Origin: Alphaproteobacteria bacterium
GTDB lineage: Bacteria > Pseudomonadota > Alphaproteobacteria > Rhodospirillales > Rhodospirillaceae
Direction: 5' to 3'
NCBI GenBank assembly: GCA_015228695.1
Contig: JADGDA010000037.1
Location: 1-14,590, forward strand
DNA: 14,590 nucleotides
The notes below the pieces were generated by a model. The model did not search any database, was not told the origin of the DNA, and saw only the letters and a program-made list of their open reading frames with translations. Positions 13,457 to 14,590 of this stretch are shown one piece after another (the first letter of the stretch is position 1; every line of letters begins with the position of its first letter). The position numbers were made by a program, and so were the translations under genes.

Positions 13457-13769
13457 TTTCTTGCTGTCCCTGGTCATGTCGAAAAAGGCCCGGGAGAACC
13501 TCGACGCCTATCGGGAGACCTCGCGCGCCACGAACGCCCTCAAGGAACGGAACACGGCCCTTTCGTCCCGCGAACAGGCCATCGCCACCATGAAGTCCAG
13601 CGGCCAGGGACTGGTGACCGAGGACCGGGCCGAGCTGATCCGCCGCGCCATGGAGATTCGCAAGGCCAAGCAATCGTTGCTCGCGAACCTCGACGACGAA
13701 CAGCGCCAGAAGTTGATGGCTCTCGCCATCAAGAAGCTCATGCACGACGACACCCCCCCGAAGGAATGA
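13437..13769 (+). CDS. Small helical protein of unknown function
   Basis: A 110-residue protein I do not recognise. It opens with a short hydrophobic stretch (MANAIVDFLLSLVMS), possibly an amphipathic membrane-contact helix and too short for a secure TM call, then a charged, heptad-like helical region (about 17-75) and a lysine-rich C-terminal helix (DDEQRQKLMALAIKKL, about 87-102). No cysteines occur. ATG 13437 is chosen for AGGAAAG about 9 nt upstream; an in-frame ATG at 13416 lacks a ribosome site. Both ends overlap neighbours (20 bp with the upstream gene and ATGA with the downstream one), indicating coupled translation and a joint role with the two flanking genes. Confidence 0.75.
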   Translation: MANAIVDFLLSLVMSKKARENLDAYRETSRATNALKERNTALSSREQAIATMKSSGQGLVTEDRAELIRRAMEIRKAKQSLLANLDDEQRQKLMALAIKKLMHDDTPPKE

Positions 13770-14287
13770 CGCGGACACGGGTTTTGCGCGGGCGGTTGCG
13801 GATGGGGGCGGTGGCCTTTTGTTTCGCGCTGGCCCTGACCACTTCGCTTCGGACCGCCGTGGCCGCCGACGCGGAACGGTGGGGCCGGGATTATGCCGCG
13901 ACGGTGGCCGAACTCCTTCACGACGCACGGGAGGGGAAACCCATCTCGCAGACCACGATAGGCCTGTTCGTCGCGGACCTGCTGGGCGGCATCTGCGAGC
14001 GGGACGACGGGCTGTCCTCGTATATCCACCGGGACAACACGTTCATCGTCTCGTACCTGATGAACACCTTTCAGCACCGCTCGGCCGAGGAGGTGGCCGC
14101 CATCGACGCCATGGCCGGAGGCGGCCGCTTCCCCCTGCGCCTCGCCGCCCGCTGGGGATTGGAATCCCTGCGCCACATCCCCGATCCCGACGGACCCGCC
14201 GCCGTGCGGGAACAGGACCGGCGGGAACTGATCGCCGCGCTTTCCGCGCTGGAAGGGGCGCTGGCGCGGCATCTCGCGAAGGAATAA
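13766..14287 (+). CDS. Exported protein of unknown function
   Basis: A 173-residue protein I do not recognise. The N-terminus has several arginines (2-12), a hydrophobic core (14-27) and an AVA-A cleavage site after about residue 33, a typical Sec signal peptide, so the mature protein of about 140 residues should be periplasmic. The mature part is helical, with one cysteine (ICERDDG) and a conserved-looking SYIHRDNTFIVSYLMNTF segment; no catalytic pattern is evident. The start overlaps the upstream stop as ATGA; GAAGGA sits too close to be ideal, so re-initiation by terminating ribosomes is likely. ATG 13802 would remove the basic N-region but leave the hydrophobic core. It is the last gene of the operon. 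Confidence 0.75.
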   Translation: MTRTRVLRGRLRMGAVAFCFALALTTSLRTAVAADAERWGRDYAATVAELLHDAREGKPISQTTIGLFVADLLGGICERDDGLSSYIHRDNTFIVSYLMNTFQHRSAEEVAAIDAMAGGGRFPLRLAARWGLESLRHIPDPDGPAAVREQDRRELIAALSALEGALARHLAKE

Positions 14288-14347
14288 GCCCAAGAGCAAT
14301 ACTGTTCAGTTGATGGGAAATATGTGTAGATTCAGCACGTTATCGTC

Positions 14348-14370
14348 ATGGCCGGACTTGTTCCGGCCAT
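14348..14370. repeat. REP-like palindrome of alphaproteobacterial type
   Basis: ATGGCCGGA (14348-14356), a 5-nt loop CTTGT and the exact reverse complement TCCGGCCAT (14362-14370), followed by CCACGCC. Very similar palindromes (GTCATGGCCGGG...CCCGGCCATCCACG) are recalled as dispersed intergenic repeats in many alphaproteobacteria. There is no T-run, so it is not a classical terminator, though it may stabilise the operon's mRNA end. Confidence 0.65.
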
Positions 14371-14421
14371 CCACGCCATGCCGTAACACCATCCGCGAAT
14401 AGGACCAACCCCAAAGACAAA

Positions 14422-14455
14422 GGCCGGCCCCTTTCGGAGCCGGCCCTGCTTTATA
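14422..14455. terminator. Probable rho-independent terminator, possibly bidirectional
   Basis: GGCCGGC (14422-14428) and GCCGGCC (14439-14445) form a perfect 7-bp stem with a 10-nt loop. On the plus strand it is followed by CTGCTTTAT, a poor tail. On the minus strand it is followed by TTTGTCTTT, a better tail. It could end the plus-strand operon (134 nt past its last stop) and, more convincingly, a leftward gene entering from beyond the right edge. Confidence 0.55.
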
Positions 14456-14503
14456 CGGTTCCCCGCCCTCAATCGCCGGGCGACCTCCGGCACAGGAGCG
14501 CCG

Positions 14504-14555
14504 GCCCGCGTTGCGGGCTCGGTTCCCGGAAAGTCCGAGGACTTTCCGGGAACCG
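14504..14555. repeat. Large perfect palindrome with adjacent hairpin
   Basis: CGGTTCCCGGAAAGTCC (14520-14536) and its exact reverse complement (14539-14555) are separated by 2 bp, giving 17-bp arms in 36 bp. A second hairpin, GCCCGC/GCGGGC with a 3-nt loop (14504-14518), abuts it. No T-run follows on either strand. The rest of 14456-14590 holds no recognisable complete gene; minus-strand frames here are short or open at the edge, so the 3' end of a leftward gene cannot be excluded. Confidence 0.85.
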
Positions 14556-14590
14556 CCTTGGACGTCAGGATCGGGCTGGCGTCCGCGCGG

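Noticed and set aside
12065..13477. 470-codon minus-strand open frame across the MITE and the two-TM gene
   Set aside because: Its product is low-complexity (Arg/Gly/Pro-rich) and it spans the non-coding MITE. The plus strand has a ribosome site, membrane segments and overlapping operon structure.
14288..14340. Possible remnant insertion-sequence end (AGAGCAATACTGTTCAGTT) in the AT-rich stretch after the last gene
   Set aside because: No matching inverted copy or target duplication was found in the window, so nothing supports a mobile element here.

Overview
The window looks like chromosomal DNA from a high-GC alphaproteobacterium, most likely of the Rhodospirillales type. This rests on the strongly GC-biased third codon positions, the family content (PAS hybrid kinase, gamma-glutamylputrescine enzymes, sulfide:quinone oxidoreductase with TusA, small NDUFS6-like zinc protein) and a short palindrome near 14.35 kb that resembles dispersed repeats of alphaproteobacterial genomes. 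The taxonomic call is inference. Twelve protein genes and one tRNA can be supported, and coding density is high.

Left part (1-5180), mostly minus strand. A large hybrid histidine kinase (PAS-PAS-HisKA-HATPase-REC-REC-Hpt) lies downstream of a tRNA-Val(GAC) gene that has its own strong promoter. To the right is a two-gene unit. A YadG-like ABC ATPase runs into a lipoprotein-type alpha/beta hydrolase that seems to start at a CTG codon sharing bases with the ATPase stop. A small zinc-ligand protein is divergent from this unit, and overlapping back-to-back promoter candidates lie between them.

Middle (5373-10136). A divergent pair encodes a PuuA-like gamma-glutamylputrescine synthetase (minus) and a PuuB-like gamma-glutamylputrescine oxidase (plus), the first two steps of polyamine catabolism through gamma-glutamyl intermediates. 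Then comes a minus-strand operon, tusA - sqr - DUF1641: a sulfur-carrier protein, a flavoprotein sulfide:quinone oxidoreductase with two redox cysteines, and a small helical DUF1641 protein. It suggests membrane-linked sulfide oxidation with sulfur hand-off to TusA.

Right part (10243-14590), plus strand. A TPR protein fused to a CmcI-type (cephalosporin hydroxylase / O-methyltransferase) domain is preceded by a promoter candidate and three tandem 14-bp repeats. Twelve bases after its stop comes a 173-bp non-coding element with 14-bp perfect terminal inverted repeats and a 9-bp near-perfect target duplication, i.e. a MITE. A tightly overlapping three-gene operon of unrecognised function follows: a two-TM protein, a small helical protein and an exported protein. 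The window ends in non-coding DNA rich in hairpins: a REP-like palindrome, a terminator and a 36-bp near-continuous palindrome.

The least explained items are the MITE, the orphan three-gene operon, the CTG-start lipoprotein and the TPR-CmcI fusion. I see no CRISPR array, phage module or obvious defence island.
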